From assembly GCA_009733575.1 (NCBI GenBank), contig ML769605.1, positions 1 through 64,000 on the forward strand: DNA of 64,000 nt, given 5' to 3'. The notes beneath the pieces were generated by a model. The model worked only from the letters and a program-made list of their open reading frames with translations. It ran no database searches and was not told where the DNA came from. Source of the DNA: Gymnopus androsaceus JB14. Lineage: Eukaryota > Basidiomycota > Agaricomycetes > Agaricales > Omphalotaceae. A program made the position numbers and the translations under genes. Below are positions 33,629-44,555 of this stretch, piece after piece. The stretch's first letter is position 1, and each line of letters begins with the position of its first letter.

Positions 33629-36458
33629 TCAACGATGCCTCAACTCTCGAGCCAACCGCCAACAAAAAACAAACGCAACAAGTGCTGAGACGCCACCGAT
33701 TCTATAATAAAGAGTGTCGGTAGGATGTCCAATGAAGCAAAAAAGAATAACATACCGAAAGATAATCGCAACAGAATTCGACGTGGCCGCAACTTGCAGC
33801 TCCTTGATCATCTCCAGCTCATCCTCGACATCCCCATCCCGTAACATGAACGCCAAGGTGGCATTTGCTGCAGATGTAGTCGCATTCACTAGTGGACCGT
33901 GCGGACTGGCAGGATGTTTCGCACTTAGAGCGCTCTTCGCAGGGTCCACTAACGCGAATATGATTGAAGATAGTCCCGTTACAAGGAACTGTGGAATGAC
34001 GAGAAATATGTTATGAATACCCTGTTTACACGAGACAAGAAATCAGTATTTGGATTCGACCGATAAAGCGAAAAACGAACGAGAATGATCCCAGCTTTTG
34101 CACTCAGACCGCCACCATCATGTTCATCTGAACCGTCATCCAGACCCTCCCTCTTCTTCATCTCGAGAGCGCCCAACAAGCACTGCACCCTCATCTTCAT
34201 CATCTTCCTCCTCCTCCTGATAATTCGGCAAAACTGGGCTGACATTCACAGAACTCACGCCTGCCTCTCCAAGTCCCAACAACGATCTTCTTCGAGCATC
34301 ACTCTCTTGCCGTGTCTCTATCCCAGCGTCCGACTCGTTCCCATCAGAGTCGGATGCATTGCCCGGGACTGAACACCGTATCATCATCATCGAGGCCATC
34401 CTCATCGCGGTCTCTTGGGATTCGACTTAAGAGGGCTAGTTCCCGCCGGCTCTCGGAGCTTCTTCGTCGAGACATGGACAATCGGGCACGCGTGTCAACT
34501 AACCGTATACCACCAGCTTCACCTGCGCCGCTTGATGGTGGTTCAGTCAGAATAGCTTCGCCGAGCTATGTAGAGCTATTAGCGATTGCTATGAACAGAG
34601 AACGTAATCAACATACCAATGCAAATGGGACCCATTGCGTGACAGCCCAAGAAAACCCCGTTATTGTGATTAGCGTAGTTCCTCCTGCTACGGACGAAGT
34701 GAAGCTTGACTCAAGATCAGCGGAAGCTCATGTGGGAGAAATATTCGCACCACTCACAAAGTTGAGAGCATGCAGCAAGCAAGTACACCTGAACTGATCG
34801 CCCAGAGACTAGCAATGTGAATCTTGAACATTTCTGGAATTGCGAATATTACGCCACCAAGGACCACTGGATTTAGGTCTTGCACTGGTGAATAGGGCTC
34901 CTCGTCAGGTCATTCCAGTCCGTTATGAGCTCCAGTGAGGCTCATAGTGGTCAACACCGGCAAATCCAACACCACGCTGTCGTTCCTGTTTTCTCCTGCG
35001 AGAGCTTGCAGATGACTCGGCGACGAAGAAGGGAAGGAGAATGTTCATAGACAGAGCGAGAATCGACGAGTAGAACATTGCACGAGAACCAATACGGGTT
35101 GCTTCCGTATTGAGGGCGGCTAATGATTCTTCAGAGATGTCTGGTGGAGGGACCAAGATAGCAGTCGCGAAGAAAGCCCGTTTGTGGAGGTCCCCGATGT
35201 ATAGGGTGGAATAAAACATGATGGGAAACCAAGCTATCCAAGAGCTGTAGAGGTAATTAAGCAAGCGAGAGAGAAACTAGGAGAGCGAGCATGCTTTACC
35301 AAAATTGTATGACGAACTTGAAAAAAACAGTGAGCGCAGGACGCCATTAGAAGAGTCAAGCCACGTACTATCTGCGGATTACCCTTGGAAGTGACCACAT
35401 GTTTTCGAACATCTCCTTGACTTCGCCAGTAAAAGATTTTGCAAGAGGACTATCATATAGAGCATGAGGGGCTTCCAACGCGTATTTCGAACAGGGACTT
35501 ACCCACCAGCTCCAGTAGCGGTAGTTTTGACAAGAACACGTTCGTTCACAGATGAAGCCACGATGACATGACTTCCAAATAGAATAAGACTGACTACTAT
35601 AGCCAGAATCTGCAGCTCGGTGTGACCAAATATAGGTAGCAGAGAAGGGAGGTCGAGGTTTCCGCTAGATGAAATGCATGTCAGTTGAATGCTTCAAGTC
35701 AGATTGAGAATACGCACGCGAAATACCCAATGACGCTCCCAAACCCTGCCATTTGCGCAGCCCAAGCATTCCCAGAGGGTTGAAGTGTTGCAGGCAAGAT
35801 GTCAACGAGTAGAGCACGGTCAACAGCCATTACTGCGGAACAGATGAGTACGGTGAACAAGAGTAGCAAAGTAGGGATTAAGACCTGCGTTGACACTAAA
35901 GTCTATGAGATACACTGATAGCACAGCAAGCCACAGTGTTAGGCCAATCTTAATTGAGAATCGTGTCAGTTTGAACGACGAGGCTCCTTCAGTCAAGCAC
36001 ATACCCAAGAAGTGAAGATTCCGGCTACCTCTTTCGTCCACCCAAGTAGCATCATCGCAAACATAGACAAAATTGTTCCAACAATCATGTACGGTCTCCG
36101 TCTTCCCCATCTTGACGTGCTCGAGTCGGCCAGGATGCCAATTAACGGTTGCTATTTTGCAATATTAGTGTCCGTATTAATCGATAAATAATGGAGCTAG
36201 ATTGACCATTATAAGACCAGATAAAGGCCCTGCGACAAATACTATAGCCATTGCAGACTTGGAAAGACCGAGAGAGATGAGATAAGGCGATGCATACGCC
36301 ATTTCTACCGACCAAACGATAGAGATTCCCAGCATTCCGACGGTTAAAGCTGGCATATGTAGCCACGATGGACCGCGAATATAAGCCACGCCGGAAAATC
36401 TTGCATCGTTGGCGGCGGAAGTTCCTGCGTCAATTACAGCAAAGCCGCCCGCAGTCAT
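33629..36458 (-). pseudogene. GPH/SUT-type sugar:H+ symporter (MFS), copy A, probably frameshifted
   Basis: The N-terminus reads RGPSWLHMPALTVGMLG, then VWSVEMAYASPYLISLGLS and FVAGPLSGLIM. After an intron comes QPLIGILADSSTSRWGRRRP, the conserved loop 2-3 motif of the SUT/GPH family. Later exons give MAVDRALLVDILPATLQPSGNAWAAQ, WIAWFPIMFYSTLY and a last helix ending CWRLARELRHR. This matches fungal alpha-glucoside/sucrose:H+ symporters (about 12 TM helices, plasma membrane), related to S. pombe Sut1. A long acidic Ser/Glu/Asp loop precedes the final helices. In that loop copy A has one extra base near 34142 and another near 34368 compared with copy B, so the frame is lost unless these are assembly errors. 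Confidence 0.75.
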
Positions 36459-36807
36459 AGCGAAACAATTTCGCTGAAAACGTTTGTTCCAAGCCCAAAG
36501 TAAAAAGACACGCTAGTTGACCACAATCCCAATGAAAATGCGGTTGGCGAGAGAAGAGAAGTGAAAACGAAGAAGAAACTTAGAAAGTTGAATCCGTCGG
36601 CGTGGCAGCTGATTAGAATCAAATCACATGATATCGGCCCGAGGTCAAAGCTGAAAATCGCGAGTTACTGAGAAACGGGATTTGAACGAAGGAACTTGAA
36701 TGAAGGTCGAGGATAGGATTGGATAGAATCGACGAAGCATTAGATTTACGGGCCAGGTCCTCGGAAGTTGATATCTATGATTCTTTCTGAATTGTCTCAC
36801 TTCAGAC

Positions 36808-36898
36808 TCTCAGAATGTTCTTTTCCTTGTAATTGCTCGGCTCAAGTGCATTGTTGTATCTTGATTGTATCTCCCAAGATATTTATATGTTATTGCCC
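36808..36898 (-). repeat. Orphan TPR-repeat remnant, copy A
   Basis: On the minus strand this matches part of the 126-bp TPR unit of the neighbouring receptor: GAATGTTCTTTTCCT, then GGCTCAAGTGCATTGTTGTATCT, then AAGATATTTATATGTTATTGCC. It carries an internal gap and an 11-bp duplication and is outside any reading frame. It lies about 125 bp beyond the receptor stop codon. The equivalent remnant exists in copy B, so it predates the large duplication. Confidence 0.7.
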
Positions 36899-37021
36899 AA
36901 GGGGCTCCGAAAATAATTTCTTGTACCAGGGGTTGGAAAAGATTTGAGCCTCAGCCCGGGACCCTACCTGCCTACATGATTTTACGGACATGTGATTACT
37001 AAATACCCTAGTGACTACTCC

Positions 37022-40000
37022 TCATCGTGCTGCCCTTTTCCCCTTCGCACATGATCTACACACCCAATTCGTTCTTGTAAAGTCTTCACCTTGCTCTAGA
37101 CACTGTATATGATACTGTATATTCAGAATATAAGTATCAGTCAAGGAACAACAATATCACTGAAGATGCAACTACTCACCCAAATTGTTTCACAACCTCT
37201 CCTTGTACACTGAACTGTTGTTGTTGAGTCCATCTTTTGATCATCAGTAACAGGGTTTCCACAGCCCAAGCATTCAAAGGCTGCCTCTGATCTTCTATGC
37301 TTTTGGCTTGAGCGGTGGAGACCTGAAAAAGCATGAATGTCTTCCATAGCAACAGGTTCAGCTTCGGACAGGGCAGGAGATTGACTAGAGATAGGCAGAG
37401 ATGGCATCAAGCAGTGGATCCTGAATATTAATGGTGAAATCATGAAGTGGAATAAAATAACATACCTGCCAGTGTGAGATGCATGAGGATGTGCAAAATA
37501 AGCTAAGAGATGCAAGTAAGTATACAGTTCAGCTGGAATTGAGAGGTATACCATACCCTCCAGGTTCTGTGTTCTATCCAGAGTATCAGGATGTTCCTTG
37601 TCCAGCACTTGCTCTGACAATTTGAGCAGAGGCTCCTCCGACTCAAGTGCATCATTGTATTTCCTCAGATCTTTATATGTCATTGCCAGGTTCTGTGTTC
37701 GATCCAGTGTATCAGGATGTTCCTTGCCCAGCACTTGCTCTGACAATTTGAGCAGAGGCTCCCCCAGCTCAAGTGCATCATTGTATCTCCCCAGATGGCT
37801 ATATGTTACTGCTAGGTTCTGCATTTGTGTCAGAGTATGAGGATGTTCTTTTCCTAGCACTTGCTCTGACAATTTGAGCAGAGGCTCCTCCAACTCAAGT
37901 GCATCATTGTATCTCCCCAGATCTGTATATGTCATTGCCAGGTTCTGTATTCGTGTCAGAGTATCAGGATGTTCTTTTCCTAGCACTTGCTCTGACAATT
38001 TCAGCAGAGGCTCCTGCAATTTAAGTGCATCATTGTATCTCCCTAGATATTTATATGTTATTGCTAGGTTGTTTGTTCGCTTCAGAGTATCAGGATGTTC
38101 TTTTCCTAGCACTTGCTCTGACAATTTGAACAAAGGCTCCTGCAACTCAAGTGCATCATTGTATCTCCCCAGATCTGTATATGTCATTGCCAGGTTCTGT
38201 ATTCGCTTCAGAGTATCAGGATGTTCTTTTCCTAGCACTTGCTCTGACAATTTGAGCAGAGGCTCCTCCAACTCAAGTGCATCATTGTATCTCCCCAAAT
38301 CTCCATATGTCATGGCCAGGTTCTGTGTTCTTTTCAGAGTGTCAGGATGTTCTTTTCCTAGCACTTGCTCTGACAATTTGAGCAGAGGCTCCTCCAACTC
38401 AAGTGCATCATTGTATCTCCCCAGATCTGTATATGTCATTGCCAGGTTCTGTATTCGTGTCAGAGTATCAGGATGTTCTTTTCCTAGCACTTGCTCTGAC
38501 AATTTCAGCAGAGGCTCCTGCAATTTAAGTGCATCATTGTATCTCCCTAGATATTTATATGTTATTGCTAGGTTGTTTGTTCGCTTCAGAGTATCAGGAT
38601 GTTCTTTTCCTAGCACTTGCTCTGACAATTTGAGCAGAGGCTCCTCCAACTCAAGTGCATCATTGTATCTCCCCAGATCTTTATATGTCAATGCCAGGTT
38701 CTGTATTCGTGTCAGAGTATCAGGATGTTCTTTTCCTAGCACTTGCTCTGACAATTTGAGCAGAGGCTCCTCCAACTCAAGTGCATCATTGTATCTCCCC
38801 AGATCTTTATATGTTATTGCCAGGTTCTGTGTTCGACCCAGAGTATCAGGATGTTCTTTTCCTAGCACTTGCTCTGACAATTTGAGCAGAGGCTCCTCCA
38901 ACTCAAGTGCATCATTGTATCTCCCCAGCCTTCCATACACTGCCCCCAGATGCCCACCATAAGTGATTGTCTCTGGATGGTGTTTTCCCTTAACTTCTTC
39001 TGAATTCTCAAGCAATGCCTTCACAATCTCCAGCTCCTTCACATAATTCCCACTTAGTGACCACAATGAACTGAAAGCATTCCAGATAAACACCTCTTTA
39101 ACATCCAAAGCATTTACCAATTTACAATGTTCCTGCAGTTGGAGTACAAATGGCATTTCATATTTACTAATTTCTTCCATTGATACAGCAAGAAATGCTG
39201 CTATAACATCTTTCTGATGCTGTACTCCATCAGAAACCCATTTATGCACTAAAGGATGTATGTTGTATGTCTTGCCATGTTGCATAACATTAATCAGAGA
39301 GAAATTTGTCAGCTCTGATATAATGGTATCCATCTCAATATTGTTCCATTGCCTTGAATTTGAGAAAAGCTTTTCCAAAAGATCAATGACTTGGTCAACC
39401 AAAGGTCCAGGATGCACTTGATCTACTTTATCTATGTTATGCACTACTCTCTGGAACATCTCTCGAGGAATGTTTTCAAAATGCATACATGAGCATATTT
39501 TCAAAAACTCTTGAGCTGATTTGTGCAGCTTATTCCAACTCAAATTCCAAGTAGAGTAAACAGATAATGTATAGTCATCATAACTTTGAGAGGCATTGAT
39601 GGACATTATTTGAGCTCTCTGAGATTCCAGTCTCTCTAGATATCCATATAGACAATGCTGCTGTTGAATATATGCTCCAGCTTGAACAAGTGCAAGTGGA
39701 AAACAACAAAGGGATTGTGCTATTTTTTCAACCATGAGCTGGTCTTTTACAGTTGCATTATGACCCATTCCAGCATAAGTCATTAACAATTGCACTGCAT
39801 CTGTATGAGCCATGTCCTTGAGCTCTGTATTACTTCCAGCAGGACCTACAGTCAGCTGGATCAATGCAGCATTCCTTGAAGTGATTATCACATTTCCATA
39901 TCTACAAGAGGGCAGAAATTTTCCCAGCTTAAGTTCAGGATCATCAGCATTGTCATAGATCAACAGCCAATCTTCTTTCTGAGTTTCAAGCCATATTTTG

Positions 40001-40551
40001 CCTGATAACCATGTTGGCTGTGGCAAATTGGTTTGCATGGCAATATCATAGAAACTTGCCTGGATGAGACTTTCTGAAGCAGCATGAATCATCCATACAT
40101 TTGTGAATCTGTGTGTTCTTTTAACATCAATGAGTTTACAATGTATTGATGTATTGATATTTGCCTACTGGTCTTTAAATTGAGAAGCAAACTCCAAGGC
40201 TGTCTGGGTCTTTCCACTTCCTCCCAATCCCCATAGCAGATATCTCTTTTGCTTACGTTGAGCTGTAGATGATCCTCCTTTGATGAAATGCATTTCCAGT
40301 GAGGAAATAAGATCTTTTCTTCCAATGAATTCTGGGGGACAGTGCTGGGAAGTTATGTTTGACATTCCTTCCTGGTATCCTATCATTCCAAAGTTGCTCA
40401 TCAGTTCCTTTGTTTCATGTATTTCCAAGCTGAAGCTCACCTGAAGGAACAGTTTTTTTCTCCAAGGGATTGTTGAAAATTGTTGTATTGATGGTATGAG
40501 CAGCTTGGAAGGTTGAGTTGTTGCTCTCAAAGTGTGAAGCATTTGCAAACA
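37022..40551 (-). CDS. NB-ARC/TPR/PHD receptor (fungal NLR-type STAND protein), copy A
   Basis: Order from the N-terminus: a short segment like those preceding basidiomycete NLR NTPases (MFANASHF and INTTIFNNP), then EFIGRKDLI and P-loop GLGGSGKTQTAL near 40225. After an intron follow Walker B WLLIYDNADD, sensor GNVIITSRN, the GLPLAL-like CCFPLALVQAG, and a winged-helix-like region. Eleven 42-residue TPR units (core LGRYNDALELEEPLLKLSEQ) follow. After further introns comes a PHD-type zinc finger (C-x2-C-x17-C-x4-C-x5-H-x2-C-x13-C-x2-C). Its second half is on a last exon at 37114-37022, ending KGKRAAR. STAND NTPases of this type act as ligand-gated switches in fungal non-self recognition and cell death; the PHD finger suggests chromatin or peptide binding. 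TPR units probably sense the ligand. The visible frame is intact. Upstream exons to about 40670 are likely but not resolved. Confidence 0.8.
37552..38940 (-). repeat. 126-bp tandem array encoding eleven TPR units (receptor copy A)
   Basis: Eleven head-to-tail units of 126 bp (42 codons) are almost identical at DNA level. Variation is concentrated at a few codons just after HPDTL (GR, TR, KR, TQ, DR) and in the linker before LGRYNDAL (ITYKD, MTYTD, ITYKY, MTYGD, VTYSH). Unit pair 3-4 and unit pair 7-8 share the same distinctive variants, so a multi-unit block has itself been copied. The consensus is of the kinesin-light-chain-like TPR type. Confidence 0.9.
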
Positions 40552-41749
40552 TTTGTGAACTGAGATTAGAGAAAAATTCAACATTATCACTTTCTTAAGC
40601 AATGAAGCTTTCTCACGATGCACCTGCAGCAGATCCTCCTGTTGGAATGTGTTGCATCCTGTAATAGGGTCAATATAACCAATGAGGAGTAGTGTAACTA
40701 GAAGGCAAGTCTCACATATTCTCAGTCACTTGAATATCATCTTCACATTGTAAAGCATCTCTTGATGATCTGGATTCCATCTTGTGAAAGAATGGAAGAT
40801 CAGCAGCTGTGGACATCCATTGATAAATATGGAGCAAGCAATAGATGGATGACAAAGGTTGGATAAGTAGATGGGTTTAACTGTGAAACGACATACCAGA
40901 AACAAACACAATGTACTCAGAACACTCCTAATGAGCCTAATGAGAAGGATTTAAGTTGAGACAAAGAGATGAGATGCCTGAGCAAAGGTTCCAGAGTCCA
41001 ACAGATCCACCAGAAAAGGAGAGCGCAGTAAGGAGACTAGAAAGAAGAGTATAGGTAGCGGACGGAGTAGAGGAAAGAATGATGGGGGAAAGATGAAAGG
41101 GCTTGCGCTCATGGAATTCATTTTAAGCAACTTTTTCATTCCCACATTACGTTTAGCATGTGCCCCCATGATCTGCTCTTTCTGTCAGATATAGTTAAAA
41201 ATCATGACCCTTGGTTCTCACCGAGGACTCTTCATCGATGATCGATCATCTGCAGTTCAGATGTACGATACGGAACGGTATCCGTGCCGCGAGCAGTTCT
41301 CAGTGTATCCCCTGTAAGCCTATACGGCAAGGTGAGCACCCTATCCGGTTTCCCCAAAAGCGCTGAGGCGCTTCAATGTTCCTTGACAGCACAGCTTTCT
41401 TTCGACATGCTCCCATGTCACCGCGTCGGCTGCCATGCTGAAAGCTTCTTAGCTCGATGTATACAAGAATTATCAATTGTTTTTTTCAAGCGGACCTATA
41501 AAAGCTCTCTGCTCATTGCAGTCACAGTAAGCAGTGTCATTAAACTCTTTGAGGCTGCCCGTAGTCATAGCGCAAGAATTTCACTGAGAACGTCTGTCCA
41601 GGCCCAAAGTAATAAGACACGCTAGTAGTTGACCACAATTCCAAATCCAATGAGGTTGGCACCGATAGATTCAAAGAAGGGAACGAAGATTGATATGATA
41701 TCGGCCGGAGGTCAAAGCTGAATGTCACGAGTGCGAAAAGTTTAGGGAG
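40552..41749. other. Receptor 5' region and intergenic spacer, copy A
   Basis: Minus-strand sequence from 40552 to about 40670 probably contains one or two further short coding exons of the receptor (for example one encoding TFQQEDLLQ), but phases were not resolved. The rest is the receptor promoter and the spacer to the LPMO gene. It includes TCATCGATGATCGATCATC (a small palindromic run at about 41232) and the transporter-promoter remnant listed separately. Confidence 0.5.
41530..41740 (-). repeat. Remnant of the sugar-transporter promoter and start codon, copy A
   Basis: This aligns with 36440-36660, the 5' end and upstream region of transporter copy A. Shared words include AAGACACGCTAGT, GTTGACCACAAT, AATGAGGTTGG versus AATGCGGTTGG, and GATATCGGCC..GAGGTCAAAGCTGAA. 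The start-codon neighbourhood (GTAGTCATAGCG on the plus strand) is also recognisable. The rest of the transporter is absent, so this is a scar of an older partial duplication. It recurs at 53925-54110 and 59570-59790. Confidence 0.7.
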
Positions 41750-43456
41750 TTATCTGTTACGACTGTAGACTCTACGAATTACAAGTAATATTAATGCTAT
41801 GTGAAGCAAGTTAGTGATGCTAGCGCTACATTGTAAGATCCTAAATGTATCATGAAAACCGTCCATTTCACATCTTCTTCCACCCAAACAAGGCCCAAGC
41901 CAATCCCCCACTTGCATTCTCTCGTTCACGGCGTTGATGTAGATGAGCTGCAATGCGACTTCGTTTCCATCCTTCATGAGTTCCTGTGATACTCCGTTTC
42001 GTATTTGATGAGCCGACAGTTAGACTACAAGTTTTCTATTAGCGAAAAAAAAACAAAAGAAGCGAGCTAGCAGACTCACCAGGCGTCATTCAACTCAGTT
42101 GTATTACTCTCTGACCTTGTGGTGGTAACGTTTCCGGCGAACGGAAGGTTGACGCCAGCCGCAACTGTTTGGTTCAGAAAAGGCAGAGCCGCTACTGGTG
42201 AAGGAGCTGGTATCGAAATGTACGAATCTTCAAAGATATCGTTCTGAGCTAAAATATCCTGTTAACGTCAAACCGCCTTGGGGAAATTGTGAACATCTCC
42301 GCACCTCCATCAATAAAGTTGTACAGGTCATTGTAGAAGGGTGGTGCATGAGAGCCTTCAAACATCTGCACATAATTGTAGTTATTTGACATCGTAACAA
42401 AACAAAACAAAAAAGCGACTCACTGTATTGTTCTCCGCTTGAAGCCAATAGAAAGGCTGTTTCGCACCGTATGTACAGTTCGAGAGAGACGCCAGTTGTT
42501 TGCCATTATCAGGATCTGCTCGACAGCGTCGCGGCACTTGGGGCTTGGCTAGAGGAACATCTGACGTCGCGCCGGTGATATTGCACTGGAATCCAGTCAT
42601 ATAATCTGCAAGTATCATGTAAGTAGACAGAAGATGAACGAAACCAACTCGAGCTCACTTTGTTCACCACCGCTGTCAGGCTAAGAAGAAAGTTAATCCC
42701 ATGCTATAGCTCAACCCACAAAAAATACTCACCGAATGAATCCAAAACCACGCACAGGTACAAAGACCATCAGGACACGCCGGCATCCTTTCAGGAATCT
42801 GAAAGTCCGTAAACCTCGTCCATACACACGTCTGATTCACACTAAACACGGTGAAATCCTCCGGCGTCACTTCGCTCACGTTGCTCTTGTACGCAATCGC
42901 GAGTGCACACCCTTTCAGGTCGTCGAATCCAGTAGTGTGGAATTCGGCTATGGGGCTACCAGGACAGACGTTATCGCCATCTTGAATATCTCCGCCAGGG
43001 TTGGATGCGAAGAAGGATGTGGCGCCCTTGTCGCATGCGATTTCGGTTGTGATTGACTGGTTGACGGGAAGCTGGAGGACGTCTGATGCGTGAGGAGGAA
43101 AGTCCAGATGACCGTGGAACCACCACTGCAAAGCAAGTATTAGAGTGAAAAGCACTCTTGAGATTGAACACTGGAGCGTACCTCGTCGAAGGTATAATTT
43201 GTGAGAGGAGACACGGGGCTAATAGTAGATTGTATTGTTAAAGCAAGTATTTTAGAAGCAATAGCGACATACCGATTGTCATATGGGAATGATTGTTCAG
43301 TAACATTAAATCCCCACATACTCGGGTGAAATATAGCTATGAAGAACGCGTCAAGTTGGACCAACAGTCGCGAGATAAATGAGAATTGTGCGTACAAGCA
43401 TGGGAAGCAACCTGTCGAACCAAGCAAGTCGTGAAGAAAAAGTAGAGCAGGGTCAT
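41750..43456 (-). CDS. AA14 lytic polysaccharide monooxygenase, copy A
   Basis: A signal peptide ([18 protein letters not shown]) is followed by the mature N-terminus [14 protein letters not shown], so the first residue is the histidine needed for the copper histidine brace. Later exons encode [128 protein letters not shown] and [12 protein letters not shown]. This is the AA14 family, whose characterised members (Pycnoporus coccineus) oxidatively cleave xylan on cellulose. It acts outside the cell. Splice phases were checked for all internal exons. The C-terminal end is uncertain: a last open stretch (41977-41750) ends in a hydrophobic, basic tail. The gene is divergent from a secreted-protein gene and looks functional. 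Confidence 0.88.
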
Positions 43457-44555
43457 CTTATTTCTTTGTTGGAGATGAAGAAGAGTAGCGTCAAGCTATA
43501 CCAGAAAACCAAAGAATTGTTGCAGGCGTAAAGAACGTGAAGGTCGGGAATGTCGTGTCCACAGAGAAAAAGTCTAATCGCCAACCAGTGGACTTTTGAA
43601 ATTAAGAGGGGAAAACTTGTCCTGAACACGACTGCTGGCTCTTTTTATAATACATCGGTGACATTTGAAAGAAACAACAAAAAGAGCCAAGCCATTGTTC
43701 AATAAGCGCCAGAGCTCGGTGACGGAAACCGGGCCGGTACTAAGCGCCATTGTGCAAACTTCAAAGACTGTTTCGCTTCAGAGCCGCTCAGGCTCTTGGA
43801 AGTGCATCCTGGCCGGTCACGAGCCTAAGGTAGGCTAAAAGGCAATGAGACAGACCGAACACTTCAAAATGCTGTTTCAAACAGAACGCCGGAACCTAGC
43901 GCCTGCGCCTACTAGAACCTTTTTCCTAAAGCTTTCCCCGACACCGCCATACTACACCGTCTGGACTCTGGATCATCCCAATCCATCTGATCATCTTAAC
44001 TCGAGAATCAGTACGACTCTACGAGTACTAGGGAAGATGAGTGTGTAATTATCGGTTAGTATGTGTATGGAAAAAAGCCCGTCTCTCTCCGTCTTAGGAT
44101 GGCTAGTTGACGTCGTCTTCCGATTCATCTACAAGTTCAAGTTTCAGATGAGTATCTTGGTCGGTGGCCGGTTGCTCAAAGTTCTGCTAAACGATACTCA
44201 ACCACTTGAAATATACTTTACAGCGAGCGATTTCTTGTCTTTCTACGAAGTAATGACCCAAGCATCACCTGTACTGGCTCTATTCTCACTCGTTGTAGAA
44301 TGGAGAAAAGTTTTGAAGGACCACACGGCAAAACTCATTCCTGAGGCCTAAATACTGCAGCCGCGAACGGAACACCGAAATTGACCATTCGTCCATGCCC
44401 CTGGATTTCAGTTTCGGAACAGAAGTATATTACAGCACAACGGCGCGGCGGTTATATAAAACACGAGAGCTTTCTGGGTACGAACTAGTCGCCCGGTGCC
44501 CTCAAATTATCCTCTCTTTCAATTCTCTTTCGGAGCTGGTCTCTGACAGTTACTC
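43457..44555. promoter_or_regulatory. Divergent intergenic region between AA14 copy A and secreted protein copy A
   Basis: About 1.1 kb without a convincing gene. A TATA box (TATATAAA, 44453-44460) lies about 95 bp upstream of the secreted-protein ATG. The region is partly conserved at 61498-62436 in copy C, where the part holding this TATA box is missing. Confidence 0.5.

Noticed and set aside
37552..38940. Regular repeats resembling a CRISPR array
   Set aside because: The 126-bp units are coding (TPR), have no unique spacers, and the host is a eukaryote.
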